A stretch of DNA of 64,000 nucleotides, from assembly GCA_000690595.2 (NCBI GenBank), contig JHUT02000001.1, positions 124,001 to 188,000 on the forward strand, given 5' to 3'. Position 1 is the first letter of the stretch; each line of letters starts with the position of its first letter. The notes under the pieces were generated by a model that was not told where the DNA came from, did no database searches, and was given only the letters and a program-made list of their open reading frames with translations. The translations under genes and the position numbers were made by a program. The DNA comes from Natrinema mahii. GTDB lineage: Archaea > Halobacteriota > Halobacteria > Halobacteriales > Natrialbaceae. Shown in pieces: positions 35,862-45,661 of the stretch.

Positions 35862-36159
35862 ACGCGTGGCTGGGCGGGCCGCGCCCGAAAAGTCACCGGG
35901 TTCGTGCCGTCCGAACGTGGACGATCATTAGCAACCTACATCGACCGTCATCGGCCCCAGCGGGCCTATAACCGGGAGTTTGCCGGCCAGCTCCATCCCC
36001 GACGCCGTCGGCGGGAACCGATAGCTAAATGATAGACCTCGCGCGTACTGCCAGAAGGATCGATAGCGACCGACGAGAACCACGAATCCAATACTGTCAG
36101 AAATAGTTATTATGACCGATGTCAATACTACGATCGCGTGGCAATATGAGTGATCACAT
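35862..36159. other. Divergent intergenic region between the TatD-like and NhaC genes
   Basis: About 300 bases. The right half, 36050-36158, is AT-rich (CAGAAATAGTTATTATGACC) and is probably the antiporter promoter. A 4-codon ATG frame (36147) just before the NhaC ATG is likely not significant. Confidence 0.45.
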
Positions 36160-37713
36160 ATGAGTGACGCTGGCGACGAACCGACCGACCAGTTCACACA
36201 GCCCGACAGTGGCGGCCCGACAGTCGAGTTCTACGGTGGCCGCGGGATGAGCGCGTTCCCGATCGCCTTCTTCATCGTCTGGGCCATCGTCCAGACTGCT
36301 CTCTGGCGGATCGGCGATACCGGCGGACTCATCGTGGGCATCCTGGTCGGGCTCATCGTCGGGATGTTCTTCGCCCGAGGCGACTGGAAGCACTACGCCA
36401 ACACGATCTTCGAGGGGATGACCCAGCCCGTCGCGGTGACGGCGATCGTCGCGTGGATCTGGGCCGGCATGTTCGCCCAGCTCCTGCAGGACGGTGGCTT
36501 CGTCGGCGGACTCGTCTGGTTGGCCGACACTGCCGGCGTCGGCGCGGCGCTGTTCCCCGCGATCACGTTCGTCCTCGCGGCCGTCTTCACGACGGGGATC
36601 GGGACCGGCTACGGTGCAAGCATCGCGTTCGTCGGCCTCTTTTTCCCGGCCGGCGTGTTGCTCGGTGCGAACCCCGTCCTCCTGTTCGGTGCGATCCTCT
36701 CGGGGGCGATCTTCGGTGACAACTTAGCGCCCGTCAGTGACACCACGATCGTTAGCGCTGTCACCCAGGACGCCGATATCGGGGGCGTCGTCGCCTCCCG
36801 GTTCAAATACGTCATCATCGCTGCCGTCCTCGCCTTCCTCGGCTACGTCGTCGCCGGCGGCGCGATGGACGGCATCGAGGTCGGCGCACAGGCCCAGGAG
36901 ATCTTCCTCGAGGAGAGCGACGCGATCGGGCTGGTTCACGTCATCTCGATGGCCGCCGTGATCGGGACGGCTATCGCCGGCCGACATATCGTCGAGGCGA
37001 TCTCGTGGGGGATCGTCGTCGCCGTCGCCTTCAACCTCGTCTTCGGCCTCGCGGGCCCCGGCGACATCGTCATGTTTAACGCCCCACAGGATGCGCCGCT
37101 GGCCGGTCCGCTCGAGTCCCTGCCGATCCTGACGATCGTCGAGGACCCCGACGCTGTCGGCGTCGGCGGCAGCCTGATGAACGGCGTCGCCGGCTTCCTC
37201 GAACTCTCGATCCTCGTCTTGCTGATCATCGGCGCGGCCCAGATCATGATCCGCGGCGGGGCCTTCGACGTGTTGCTCGAGTGGTCGATCGAGAACCTCG
37301 CGACGAACGTCCGCAACGCCGAGTTGACGATGGTCGGGACCGCGGCGCTGATCAACGCGATCATCACGATCAACACCGCGGCCGAGGTCGCGATCGGCCC
37401 CTACATCTCGAAGATCGGCGAGCGGTTCAACCTGAACGGCTACCGCCGGGCGAACATCTTAGACGGCCAGACCGCGGCCATGGGCTACATCTTCCCGTGG
37501 TCGGGCGGGGTGCTGGCCGGCTACTCGGCGATGCAACAACTGCCCGGCGATTACGACTGGTTCGAGCAGTCGATGGTCGTCACGCCGATCGACGTCGTTC
37601 CCTACGTCTTCCAGGGCTGGCTGCTGGTGGCGGTGTTCATCGTCGCGGCGCTGACCGGCTTCGGCCGCGAATACCTGATCGACCGCGAGAGCGAGGAGGT
37701 GGCACGCGTATGA
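36160..37713 (+). CDS. Na+/H+ antiporter NhaC family protein
   Basis: The 517-residue protein has 11-12 membrane helices. Family features are TTGIGTGYGASIAFVGLFFP at ~147 and the GAIFGDNLAPVSDTTIVSA segment at ~185, with the conserved polar residues of NhaC proteins, then IITINTAAEVAIGPYI at ~402. It exchanges Na+ (or an amine/amino acid) for H+ across the membrane, fitting a salt-in organism. The next gene overlaps by four bases (ATGA at 37710). Confidence 0.9.
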   Translation: MSDAGDEPTDQFTQPDSGGPTVEFYGGRGMSAFPIAFFIVWAIVQTALWRIGDTGGLIVGILVGLIVGMFFARGDWKHYANTIFEGMTQPVAVTAIVAWIWAGMFAQLLQDGGFVGGLVWLADTAGVGAALFPAITFVLAAVFTTGIGTGYGASIAFVGLFFPAGVLLGANPVLLFGAILSGAIFGDNLAPVSDTTIVSAVTQDADIGGVVASRFKYVIIAAVLAFLGYVVAGGAMDGIEVGAQAQEIFLEESDAIGLVHVISMAAVIGTAIAGRHIVEAISWGIVVAVAFNLVFGLAGPGDIVMFNAPQDAPLAGPLESLPILTIVEDPDAVGVGGSLMNGVAGFLELSILVLLIIGAAQIMIRGGAFDVLLEWSIENLATNVRNAELTMVGTAALINAIITINTAAEVAIGPYISKIGERFNLNGYRRANILDGQTAAMGYIFPWSGGVLAGYSAMQQLPGDYDWFEQSMVVTPIDVVPYVFQGWLLVAVFIVAALTGFGREYLIDRESEEVARV

Positions 37714-37982
37714 GCATCTTCGACAAATACCTCACGGGCTGGACGTTCCGGGCGAACCGACCCTCCCTCGAGGTAGGGAGCGAAATAGACGTCTTCATCT
37801 CCGAGACCAACGGCTCGGCGGGACGGGCCTACATCGGCGACACTGAACTGCTCGTCGAGGGGGCCGGACCCGAGACCGTCGAGAAGCAGGTCCGGGTCCG
37901 CGTGACCAGCTTCGACGAGACCACGGCGACGGGCGAGGGCGACCTCGTCGAGGTCGTCGGCGAAAGCTCTTATAGCGGTTAA
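37710..37982 (+). CDS. Small TRAM/OB-fold-like protein
   Basis: This 90-residue protein starts MSIFDKYLTGWTFRANR and has a core EIDVFISETNGSAGRAYIGD ... VRVRVTSFDETTATGEGDLV, the beta-barrel pattern of TRAM domains that bind RNA. The ATG overlaps the NhaC stop, so it is co-translated with the antiporter. Its TAA overlaps the stop of the convergent NYN gene. The pairing with NhaC is unexplained. Confidence 0.7.
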   Translation: MSIFDKYLTGWTFRANRPSLEVGSEIDVFISETNGSAGRAYIGDTELLVEGAGPETVEKQVRVRVTSFDETTATGEGDLVEVVGESSYSG

Positions 37983-38443
37983 CCGTCCGACTCGAGCGTG
38001 ACGGCCTCGTCGGCCGCGTTTCGCAACGCGTCCGAGCGGCCGTACGACCCCGGCGCGATCGCGTACGTTTTCACGCCGCGGGTGCCCGCGTGCTCGAGGA
38101 CGGGTTTGAAGTCGGTATCGCGCGAGGCGATCGCGAGCCGATCGATCGTGGCGTCGCCGGCCAGCGCGGTCGCGTCGACCGCGAGTTTGACGTCGACGTC
38201 GCCGCTGGTGACGATCACTTCGAACCCGCGGGCCTCCGCGGCCTGAATGAGGCCGGGTGTCGCGTGTTCGTCGAGGTAGAGACGGATGACGCCGACGCGG
38301 CCGAGTTCGCCGGCGGCGTCCCGGAGGTCGTCCAGATCGACGTCGAACTCGTCGCGGAAGACGTTCGGCCCGTCGACGAACAGCCCGACCGTCGGCTCGG
38401 TTTCGGTATCGGGCGCGAGACGGGTACGAACGCGGTCGAACAT
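37979..38443 (-). CDS. NYN domain protein (predicted ribonuclease)
   Basis: The 154-residue protein from the ATG at 38443 has the NYN/PIN-like fold. It has GLFVDGPNVFRDEF near residue 20 (metal-binding Asp and Asn), GDVDVKLAVDA near 81, and LAIASRDTDFKPVLEHAG near 100 (second acidic cluster). All acidic residues expected at the nuclease site are present. Substrate is unknown, probably RNA. It ends tail to tail with the TRAM-like gene, sharing four bases. Confidence 0.88.
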   Translation of the reverse strand: MFDRVRTRLAPDTETEPTVGLFVDGPNVFRDEFDVDLDDLRDAAGELGRVGVIRLYLDEHATPGLIQAAEARGFEVIVTSGDVDVKLAVDATALAGDATIDRLAIASRDTDFKPVLEHAGTRGVKTYAIAPGSYGRSDALRNAADEAVTLESDG

Positions 38444-38768
38444 AGTCAGTTGCCCGCTCTTTCCCGTGCCCGGAGATAGGTGTGGCGAAACGCAACCGTC
38501 GCCGCTGTTCTCGCCGATCCGATCGATCGGCAAATCGAGACCGGTTCGAGATCGGTGAGTGGTGGGAAAATACACGACCACTGGACAGGGAATAAATTTT
38601 TGTTGGGTTTATCATCTACGATAACCGCGGATCGAAGACCACACAATCGTGGTTGCTAACAGTAATAGCGGCCATTCTACATAGTATACTGTTGGTATAT
38701 ATTTTGTATTAACTCCCAATAGATTTGGGAATTCTTTAATACATGAACGAAATCATTTCACATGCATC
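38444..38768. other. AT-rich promoter region of the first halolysin
   Basis: About 325 bases, strongly AT-rich from 38580 on. TATA-like runs occur at 38694-38705 (GGTATATATTTT). At 38719-38733 an inverted repeat CCCAA-TAGAT-TTGGG lies between these and the start codon and could be an operator or a 5'-UTR hairpin. No gene is seen. Confidence 0.45.
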
Positions 38769-40454
38769 ATGCCCGATGATAACCGCTCACACATGAATCG
38801 ACGATCGATCCTCGAAGCAGCCGGTGCGTTCGGTGCGATCCTCGGTCTCGGCGGCGTGACGTCCGCAACGCCGGGACGCGAGCCGGGACCGAAAGAGGAC
38901 GAACTAATCGTCGGTGTCGATTCCGACGTTTCGGACATCGAGGCGGCAGTCCGATCGAAACTCCCGACCGACGCGAACGTCGTACACACGAACGAAACGC
39001 TCGGCTACGCGTCGGTAGAACTGCCCGATGGAGCCTCCATACAGGCCAAGGAAAACGTCCAGCGAACCCTCATGGACGCTAACGAGGTCCAGTACACGGA
39101 GGACAACGTCACGTACGAGGCGCTCGAGGCCGAGCCGCTCGAGTCGGAAACCGACGGCGAGACGGCGGGCGCACAAGGTGGTGCATCGCCGCTGTACACT
39201 CCGAACGATCCGGACTTCGGAAGCCAGTACGCGCCACAGCAGGTCAACTGTGAGGAGGCCTGGGAGGAGACCCTCGGCGATCCGGACGTGACGATTTCGA
39301 TCGTCGATCAGGGAATCCAGTACGATCACCCGAATCTCGCGGAGAACATGGACGACAGTGTCTCGAACAACGGGGAGGACTTCGTCGACGCCGACGGCGA
39401 TCCGTATCCGGGAGAGGCAAGCGAGAACCACGGCACGCACGTCGGCGGCATCGCCGCCGGCGGCACCGACAACGGGACCGGTCACGCCGGCATTTCGAAC
39501 TGTTCGCTCCTCTCGGCCCGCGCGCTCGGATCCGGTGGTGGCGGATCGCTCTCGGACATCGCCGACGCGGTCCAGTGGTCGGCCGATCAGGGTGCCGACA
39601 TCATCAACATGTCCCTCGGCGGCGGCGGTGAGACGGACCTGATGCGACAGGCCTGTGAGTACGCACAGTCGCAGGGCTCGTTGCTCGTTGCGGCTGCCGG
39701 CAACGATTCCGGGAGCCCCGTCTCGTATCCGGCCGCCTACGACACCGTTCTGGCCGTCTCCTCGCTCGACGAGGGCGAAACGTTGTCGGACTTCTCGAAC
39801 GTCGGTCCGAAAATCGAACTGGCCGCACCCGGTGGCGACGTCCTCTCGACGATTCCCTTCGACGACTACGATACCTTCAGCGGTACCTCGATGGCGTCGC
39901 CGGTCGTCGTCGGCGTCGCCGGCCTGACGCTGTCAGCCTGGCCGAGCCTCTCGAACGGGGAACTGCGGACGCACCTCAAGGAGACGGCCGTCGACATCGG
40001 GCTGGACGCCACCGAACAAGGAAGCGGTCGCGTCGACGCCGGGAACGCCGTCACCACCGAGCCCGGTACGACTCCCGATCCAGACCCGGATCCGGATCCG
40101 GATCCCGAACCCGGCGACTGCGGCGACGAAGTGAACACGGCCAGCGCGGACGGTCAACTCAGCGGCGGCTGGTGGGGCAATCCGAGCGATAGCTACACCT
40201 ACACGCTCAAGACGGCGAACCCCTGCAGCGCCACCGTCTCCCTCGAGGGGCCGGAGACCGCGGACTTCGATCTCTACCTGACCCTCGATGGACGAACGCC
40301 GACGCAGCAGGACTACGATGAACGGTCGGCCAGCGGCGATTCGACCGAATCGATCGACGTGGATCTCAGCGGCGACGAGGAGTTCGGTATCCTCGTCAGC
40401 CGATACAGCGGCAGCGGTTCCTACACGGTGAACATCGAAGAACTGGGCAAGTAG
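38769..40454 (+). CDS. Halolysin-type S8 serine protease, Tat-exported
   Basis: The 561-residue protein has a twin-arginine signal ([14 protein letters not shown], residues 9-35) ending near ATPG, then an I9-like propeptide (about 37-140) and a subtilisin domain. The catalytic triad is Asp180 ([12 protein letters not shown]), His224 ([10 protein letters not shown]) and Ser374 ([10 protein letters not shown]). A repeated Asp-Pro linker (near 435) leads to a C-terminal beta-sandwich (about 450-561) with two Cys, as in other halolysins. It is secreted folded and degrades extracellular protein. A paralog follows at 40705. Confidence 0.93.
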   Translation: MPDDNRSHMNRRSILEAAGAFGAILGLGGVTSATPGREPGPKEDELIVGVDSDVSDIEAAVRSKLPTDANVVHTNETLGYASVELPDGASIQAKENVQRTLMDANEVQYTEDNVTYEALEAEPLESETDGETAGAQGGASPLYTPNDPDFGSQYAPQQVNCEEAWEETLGDPDVTISIVDQGIQYDHPNLAENMDDSVSNNGEDFVDADGDPYPGEASENHGTHVGGIAAGGTDNGTGHAGISNCSLLSARALGSGGGGSLSDIADAVQWSADQGADIINMSLGGGGETDLMRQACEYAQSQGSLLVAAAGNDSGSPVSYPAAYDTVLAVSSLDEGETLSDFSNVGPKIELAAPGGDVLSTIPFDDYDTFSGTSMASPVVVGVAGLTLSAWPSLSNGELRTHLKETAVDIGLDATEQGSGRVDAGNAVTTEPGTTPDPDPDPDPDPEPGDCGDEVNTASADGQLSGGWWGNPSDSYTYTLKTANPCSATVSLEGPETADFDLYLTLDGRTPTQQDYDERSASGDSTESIDVDLSGDEEFGILVSRYSGSGSYTVNIEELGK

Positions 40455-40704
40455 TACCGTTCATCTCGGAACCGTCGTTCGCAGTCGTCGACGGTATCCG
40501 GTCTCCGATCAGTCGGCTCACGTCGAAACACCCACGGCGTTTCTCGGGGGCCGACCAGCCACTCTAACCGGCCGACTTCACATATTCACGCACTATTGGA
40601 CAGCAATATTTTATTCTGTCATTTTTGTGCCGATTCATTCTAGAATAAACCAAACGAAGTTCGATAAGAGTTTACTAATTTCAGGCAGTGATGACTGTCG
40701 TCCC

Positions 40705-42336
40705 ATGAGATCAAACGGTCCCCCGGACGACACCGCAGACCCGACCTACGATCGTCGGTCGGTCCTGACCGGCACCGGCGCAATCGGTCTCGCTGGCCTA
40801 TTCGGCTCGAGTACTGTCACGAGTGCGACGCCGGGTCGCGACCCCGGACCGCGGACGGACGAGATCGTCCTCGGCATCTCGGCGAGTGCCGACGACATCG
40901 TCGCGGAGGCTCGCAACGCCATCCCCGGCAACGCCGAGGTCGTCCACGCCAACGAGACGATCCGCTACGCCGTCGTCGAGTTCCCGTCGGCGGCGCCCGA
41001 CCACGCCCGGGACGAGTTCATCGACGCGGTTACCGCCTCGCCGGCGGTCGAGTACGCCGAACCCAACGCGACGATCCAGTCGCTGCTCGAGCCCAACGAC
41101 CCCTACTACGGCTACCAGTACGCTCCAGAGCTGATCGGCTGTGAACGCGCGTGGGAGACGACCCGCGGGAGCGAGGACGTCGTCATCGCCGTCGTCGATC
41201 AGGGGATCCAGTACGACCACCCGGCGCTCGAGGGCACCATGGACGATCGGATTGGCAAGGACTTCGTCGACGGCGACGGCGATCCCTATCCCAGCAGCGG
41301 CGGGGACCATGGCACGCACGTCGGCGGGATTGCCGCCGGCGGGACCGACGACGGCACCGGCCACGCGGGGATCAGCGACTGTTCGCTCTTATCGGTCCGG
41401 GCCCTCGACGCGGACGGCGTCGGCTCGCTGTCGGACATCGCCGACGCGATCCAGTGGGCCGCCGACGCCGACGCGGACGTCGTCAATCTCTCGCTGGGCG
41501 TCGACGGCTCCTACGAGACCCTGACCGCGGCCTGTGAGTACGCGGCCGATCGGGGCGTCCTGCTGGTCGGTGCCGCCGGTAACGACGGCAGCGACCGCGT
41601 CTACTCGCCGGCCGCCGAGGACAGCGTCGTCGCCGTCGCCGCCGTCGACGACGACGATTCGATCGCCGCCTTCTCCAACACCGGCCCCGAGATCGAACTC
41701 GCCGCCCCGGGCAGCCGCATCGTCTCGAGTACGACCGGCGGCGACTACGGCCGGATGTCCGGCACGTCGATGGCGGCCCCGGTGGTGGCCGGCGTCGCCG
41801 GCCTCGCGCTGTCGGCCCATCCCGACCTCTCGCGATCACAACTCCGCGATCATCTCCGCGAGACGGCCGTCGATCTCGGCCTCGCGGACGACCAGCAGGG
41901 GTACGGTCGGGTCGACGCGGCCGCCGCCGTCGAAACGGACCCCTTCGGGGACGACCGCGACGGCAGCAGTGAGACCGAAACCGAGTCCGACACCGGCGAC
42001 TGCGGCGACGAGACGGTTACCGCGAGCGCGAGCGGCTCCCTCGACGGCAGCGGCTGGTGGGGCGAGAGCAAGCGGTACGGCTACTCGCTTCGCACCGACG
42101 ACCCCTGCTCGATCACGATTTCCCTCGAGGGCCCCTCGAGGGGCGATTTCGACCTCTACGTGACCACCGACGGCAGTTCGCCGACCCGGTGGAGCCACGA
42201 CGAAGCGGACGCGGGATCCGGAACGAGCCCCTCGCTTACCCTCGACCTCGAGGGCGACGAGTCGTTCGGGCTGCAGGTCCACGCCAACAGCGGCAGCGGG
42301 GAGTACACGCTGGAGGTCGAAGAGCGCGGGCGATAG
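40705..42336 (+). CDS. Halolysin-type S8 serine protease, second tandem copy
   Basis: The 543-residue protein from the ATG at 40705 is preferred over an in-frame GTG at 40627, because it puts the Tat motif YDRRSVLTGTGAIG at residues 15-28. The triad is Asp165 ([11 protein letters not shown]), His205 ([10 protein letters not shown]) and Ser355 (SGTSMAAPVV). The C-terminal beta-sandwich (SGWWGESKRYGYSLRTDDPC) matches that of the first halolysin, but the linker is Ser/Glu/Thr-rich instead of Asp-Pro. Strong similarity along the whole length shows a local gene duplication. An AT-rich leader with ATTCTAGAAT near 40638 precedes it, so it probably has its own promoter. Confidence 0.92.
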   Translation: MRSNGPPDDTADPTYDRRSVLTGTGAIGLAGLFGSSTVTSATPGRDPGPRTDEIVLGISASADDIVAEARNAIPGNAEVVHANETIRYAVVEFPSAAPDHARDEFIDAVTASPAVEYAEPNATIQSLLEPNDPYYGYQYAPELIGCERAWETTRGSEDVVIAVVDQGIQYDHPALEGTMDDRIGKDFVDGDGDPYPSSGGDHGTHVGGIAAGGTDDGTGHAGISDCSLLSVRALDADGVGSLSDIADAIQWAADADADVVNLSLGVDGSYETLTAACEYAADRGVLLVGAAGNDGSDRVYSPAAEDSVVAVAAVDDDDSIAAFSNTGPEIELAAPGSRIVSSTTGGDYGRMSGTSMAAPVVAGVAGLALSAHPDLSRSQLRDHLRETAVDLGLADDQQGYGRVDAAAAVETDPFGDDRDGSSETETESDTGDCGDETVTASASGSLDGSGWWGESKRYGYSLRTDDPCSITISLEGPSRGDFDLYVTTDGSSPTRWSHDEADAGSGTSPSLTLDLEGDESFGLQVHANSGSGEYTLEVEERGR

Positions 42337-42458
42337 CGACGATCGGTCGATGGACTCGAGACTTCATCTCACACATCGGACTCGAGCAGACCGACGACGG
42401 ACGGGTCGCTGCGAAGACCGTCGCGAATTCGAACGGCGGGTCGACCTCGAGCGAGTAG

Positions 42459-43940
42459 CTACTCGAAGACGAAGTAGTCCCGTTCCTCGCCTTGCACGGA
42501 GATCCACTTGGGCTCGGTGAGTTCCTGCGTGATCCACTCGCCGTGGTAGCGACCCAGCCCGGACTGCTTGACGCCGCCGAAGGGCGCGTTGTGGTCCTCG
42601 TTGATCGGTTGGTCGTTGATGTGGACCATGCCCGCTTCGACGCGGTCGGCGAGGTCGCGGGCGCGCTCTTCGTCCTCGCAGAAGACCGACGCCGAGAGGC
42701 CGTACTCGGTATCGTTCGCCAGTTCGATCGCTTCCTCGTCGTCCGAGAACGGGATCACGGGCGCGACCGGGCCGAAGTGTTCGTTACAGGCCGTCGGCAT
42801 GTCGTTGGTGCAGTCCGAGAGGACGGTCGGCTCGACGAAGAGGCCGTCGGCCTCGCCACCGGTCTCGAGGGTCGCGCCATCCTCGAGCGAGCCCTCGATA
42901 AATTCCACGAGGTCGTCGCGCTGGGTCTCGTTTTGCACCGGGCCGAAGGTGATGTCCTCGTTCTCGGAGGGGTCGCCGATGACGAGCGACTCGGCGTGGT
43001 CGACCAGCAGGTCGACGTACTCGTCGTAGACCGACTCGTGGACCAGGTGGCGGTTGATCGAGATACAGACCTGCCCCTGGTGGAAAAAGGAGCCGAACGC
43101 GCCGGCGCGGGCGGCCCGCTCTATGTCGACGTCGTCGGTGACGATGAAGGGGGCGTTCCCGCCGAGTTCGAGGGCCGGCAGCGCGAGGTTCTTGCCAGCC
43201 TGCTCGGCGACGCCTTTACCGACGGACGTCGAGCCGGTAAAGGAGACGACTCGCGGCGTCGGGTGGTTGGCGATCCGGTCGCCGATCTCCGAGCCGCGGC
43301 CGGTGACGACGTTGACGACGCCGTCGGGGACGCCCGCGGCCTCGCAGAGTTTGGCGATGAGCAACCCGCCGGTGATCGGCGTGTCCGTCGCCGGCTTCAG
43401 GACGACGGTGTTACCCAGCGCGATGGCGGGTGCGACCGCCCGCAGGGAGAGATGCAGCGGGAAGTTCCACGGCGAGATGACGCCGACGACACCGACCGGC
43501 TCGTAGACGATATGATTGTCCTTGTCGTCGATCGAGGGCGAGGGGCGGACCTCCTCCTCGGGCGGTTCGAGGTCCAGTGCCATCTCAACGTCGCCGGTCG
43601 CGGTGGCGAACTCGCCCATGGCGCGATACCCCGGCGTGCCGGCCTCGGTCGCGAGCAGACCGGCGATCTCCTCGAAGCGCGCGTTGAGTTCCTCCAGCAG
43701 GTTCTGCACGATCTCGTTGCGCTCCGCTCGCGAGGTCGCCGCCCAGTCGGACTGGGCCGCCTCGGCCGCCTCGTAGGCGGCGTCGACGTCGGCTTCGGTC
43801 CCCGCCGGGACCTCCGTAAACACTTCCTGTTTCGCCGGGTTCTCGACGGGGATCGTCTCGCCGCCGGTAGCGTCGCGCCACTCGCCGTCGATATACAACT
43901 GGTTCCAATCGGCCTGTGGCTCGAGTGTCGGCGCACTCAT
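42459..43940 (-). CDS. Aldehyde dehydrogenase (NAD(P)-dependent)
   Basis: The 493-residue protein from the ATG at 43940 (MSAPTLEPQADWNQLYIDGEW) oxidises an aldehyde to its acid. Motifs: SPWNFPLHLSLRAVAPA near 155, the Rossmann FTGSTSVGKG near 232, the general-base Glu in LELGGNAPFIV near 255, and the catalytic Cys in GQVCISINRHLV near 289. Late NDTEYGLSASVF and the C-terminal FGGVKQSGLGRY are standard. The substrate is not inferable. It is divergent from gcvT across 210 bp. Confidence 0.93.
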   Translation of the reverse strand: MSAPTLEPQADWNQLYIDGEWRDATGGETIPVENPAKQEVFTEVPAGTEADVDAAYEAAEAAQSDWAATSRAERNEIVQNLLEELNARFEEIAGLLATEAGTPGYRAMGEFATATGDVEMALDLEPPEEEVRPSPSIDDKDNHIVYEPVGVVGVISPWNFPLHLSLRAVAPAIALGNTVVLKPATDTPITGGLLIAKLCEAAGVPDGVVNVVTGRGSEIGDRIANHPTPRVVSFTGSTSVGKGVAEQAGKNLALPALELGGNAPFIVTDDVDIERAARAGAFGSFFHQGQVCISINRHLVHESVYDEYVDLLVDHAESLVIGDPSENEDITFGPVQNETQRDDLVEFIEGSLEDGATLETGGEADGLFVEPTVLSDCTNDMPTACNEHFGPVAPVIPFSDDEEAIELANDTEYGLSASVFCEDEERARDLADRVEAGMVHINDQPINEDHNAPFGGVKQSGLGRYHGEWITQELTEPKWISVQGEERDYFVFE

Positions 43941-44150
43941 ACTGTACCCCGGATACGTTATTTTCGAACATATGTTTTCGGCAACCGGAGACGATAGCTC
44001 GTGTCGTTGTAACCTTCTGTGGTTACCCTGATGATCGAGGTCGGTTCCGATGCTGAGCGGGCTACATGGCCGTCTCTTCGGGCCGCGGGCGATCGCCGGC
44101 GCGTTCGGCCGACGAAAAGACATTACTACCCCGCGGATGACGATTCGAAC
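43941..44150. promoter_or_regulatory. Divergent promoter region between ALDH and gcvT, with a palindrome
   Basis: Contains GTAACC-TTCTGT-GGTTAC at 44009-44026, a perfect 6-bp inverted repeat that could be an operator. TTATTTTCG near 43960 is a plausible TATA region for the dehydrogenase. Confidence 0.35.
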
Positions 44151-45248
44151 ATGCCGCTTCAGACGCCGCCGTTACGTGGGTTACACGACGAGCGCGGGGC
44201 GAAGTTCACGGAGTTTGGCGGCTGGGACATGCCGGTCGAGTTCGACTCGATTCGGACCGAACACGCGGCCGTCCGAGACGGCGCCGGGATCTTCGACGTC
44301 TCGCATATGGGCCAGTTGCACGTCACCGGCCCGGACGCGACCGAGCTGATGCAACGGCTGACGTCGAACGACGTCTCGCGGCTCGCGGTCGGCGACTCCC
44401 AGTACGCGACGATCACCGACGAGGACGGAGTCATCATCGACGACACCGTCGTCTACCGGCTGCCGGACGAGACCGAGCAGCCGACGTACCTGTTCGTCCC
44501 CAACGCCGGCACCGACGAGGCCACCCACCAGCGGTGGATCGACTACCGCAACGAGTGGGACCTCGAGGCGACCGTCGACAACCGGACCGACGAGTACGCG
44601 ATGTTCGCGGTCCAGGGACCCGAGGCGATCGAGTTAGTCGACGGCGTGACGGAGGAGTCGGTCGCCGACCTCGAGCGCTTCGAGGCCCGGTACGCGACGA
44701 TCGAGGGCGTCGACTGCTGGACGGCCCGGACGGGCTACACCGGCGAGGATGGCGTCGAACTGATCGTCCCCTGGGCGGCCGCCGAGGAGATCTGGACCGC
44801 GTTCGACTGCCAGCCCTGCGGGCTAGGCGCTCGCGACACGCTCCGCATCGAGGCCGGCCTGTTGCTGTCGGGGCAGGACTTCGATCCCGACGACGATCCC
44901 CGAACGCCCTACGAGGCCGGGATCGACTTCACCGTCGCGCTCGACACCGAGTTCGTCGGCCGGGACGCGCTGGCCGAGATCGAGGCCCGCGGCGTCGAGG
45001 AGCGACTGGTCGGCTTCCGGTTGATCGACCGCGGCGTCCCCCGGCACGGCTACGACATCACGAACTCCGAGGGGCGGGTCGTCGGCACCGTCACCAGCGG
45101 CACGATGAGCCCGACCCTGGAGCAGCCGATCGGACTGGGCTACGTTCCAGTCGAGTACGCCGAGCCGGGGACGACGCTGCAGGTGGTCGTCCGCGGCCAA
45201 TCGAAGAAAGCAAGAGTTGAAACCACACCCTTCATCGATACAGTATGA
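44151..45248 (+). CDS. gcvT: Aminomethyltransferase (glycine cleavage T protein)
   Basis: The 365-residue protein from the ATG at 44151 ([18 protein letters not shown]) transfers the methylene group from aminomethyl-lipoyl H protein to a folate carrier and releases ammonia. Motifs: [16 protein letters not shown] near 55, the [11 protein letters not shown] segment near 195, and [17 protein letters not shown] near 225, with the conserved Asp of folate binding in the N-terminal half. The stop overlaps gcvH by four bases, an operon with the H protein. Longer frames upstream are not supported. Confidence 0.95.
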   Translation: MPLQTPPLRGLHDERGAKFTEFGGWDMPVEFDSIRTEHAAVRDGAGIFDVSHMGQLHVTGPDATELMQRLTSNDVSRLAVGDSQYATITDEDGVIIDDTVVYRLPDETEQPTYLFVPNAGTDEATHQRWIDYRNEWDLEATVDNRTDEYAMFAVQGPEAIELVDGVTEESVADLERFEARYATIEGVDCWTARTGYTGEDGVELIVPWAAAEEIWTAFDCQPCGLGARDTLRIEAGLLLSGQDFDPDDDPRTPYEAGIDFTVALDTEFVGRDALAEIEARGVEERLVGFRLIDRGVPRHGYDITNSEGRVVGTVTSGTMSPTLEQPIGLGYVPVEYAEPGTTLQVVVRGQSKKARVETTPFIDTV

Positions 45249-45631
45249 GCTTCGACGTTCCCGACGACAGACGGTACCTGGAATCACACGAGTGGGCACT
45301 CGAGACGGACGACGACACCGTTCGGGTCGGTATCTCCGAGTTCGCACAGGACGAACTCGGCGACGTGGTCTTCGTCGAACTCCCCGACGAGGGCGACGAC
45401 CTCGCCCAAGAGGCGGAGTTCGGCGTGGTCGAATCGATCAAGGCCGTCTCCGACCTCTACGCGCCCGTCGGCGGCGAGGTCGTCGCGATCAACGACGACC
45501 TCTTCGACGCGCCCGAACTCGTCAACGAGGATCCCTTCGGCGAGGGCTGGATGCTCGAGATCGAGCCGGCCGATCCCGACGACCTCGAGGCGCTTCTCAC
45601 CGCCGACGAGTACGAAGAGCAGATCGCCTGA
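45245..45631 (+). CDS. gcvH: Glycine cleavage H protein
   Basis: The 128-residue lipoyl carrier shuttles the aminomethyl group between the P, T and L proteins. The lipoylation Lys lies in [17 protein letters not shown] near residue 64. [10 protein letters not shown] near 10 is the family N-terminus. Its ATG overlaps the gcvT stop (ATGA). It is in the same operon as gcvT. P-protein subunits are at 26611-29447, and no L-protein gene lies in the window. Confidence 0.95.
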   Translation: MSFDVPDDRRYLESHEWALETDDDTVRVGISEFAQDELGDVVFVELPDEGDDLAQEAEFGVVESIKAVSDLYAPVGGEVVAINDDLFDAPELVNEDPFGEGWMLEIEPADPDDLEALLTADEYEEQIA

Positions 45632-45646
45632 GCCGGGTAACACCAC

Positions 45647-45652
45647 AAAAAA
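45647..45652 (-). terminator. Possible oligo-T terminator of the APC permease gene
   Basis: On the minus strand a run of six T (AAAAAA on the plus strand) lies 10 bp past the APC stop codon, inside the 30-bp gap to gcvH. Archaeal transcripts commonly end in such runs. No hairpin is needed or seen. Confidence 0.35.
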
Positions 45653-45661
45653 CGGTACTTC

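Noticed and set aside
35928-36197. 89-codon minus-strand ORF in the TatD-NhaC gap
   Set aside because: Its 5' part overlaps the NhaC start and its promoter; no recognisable family.
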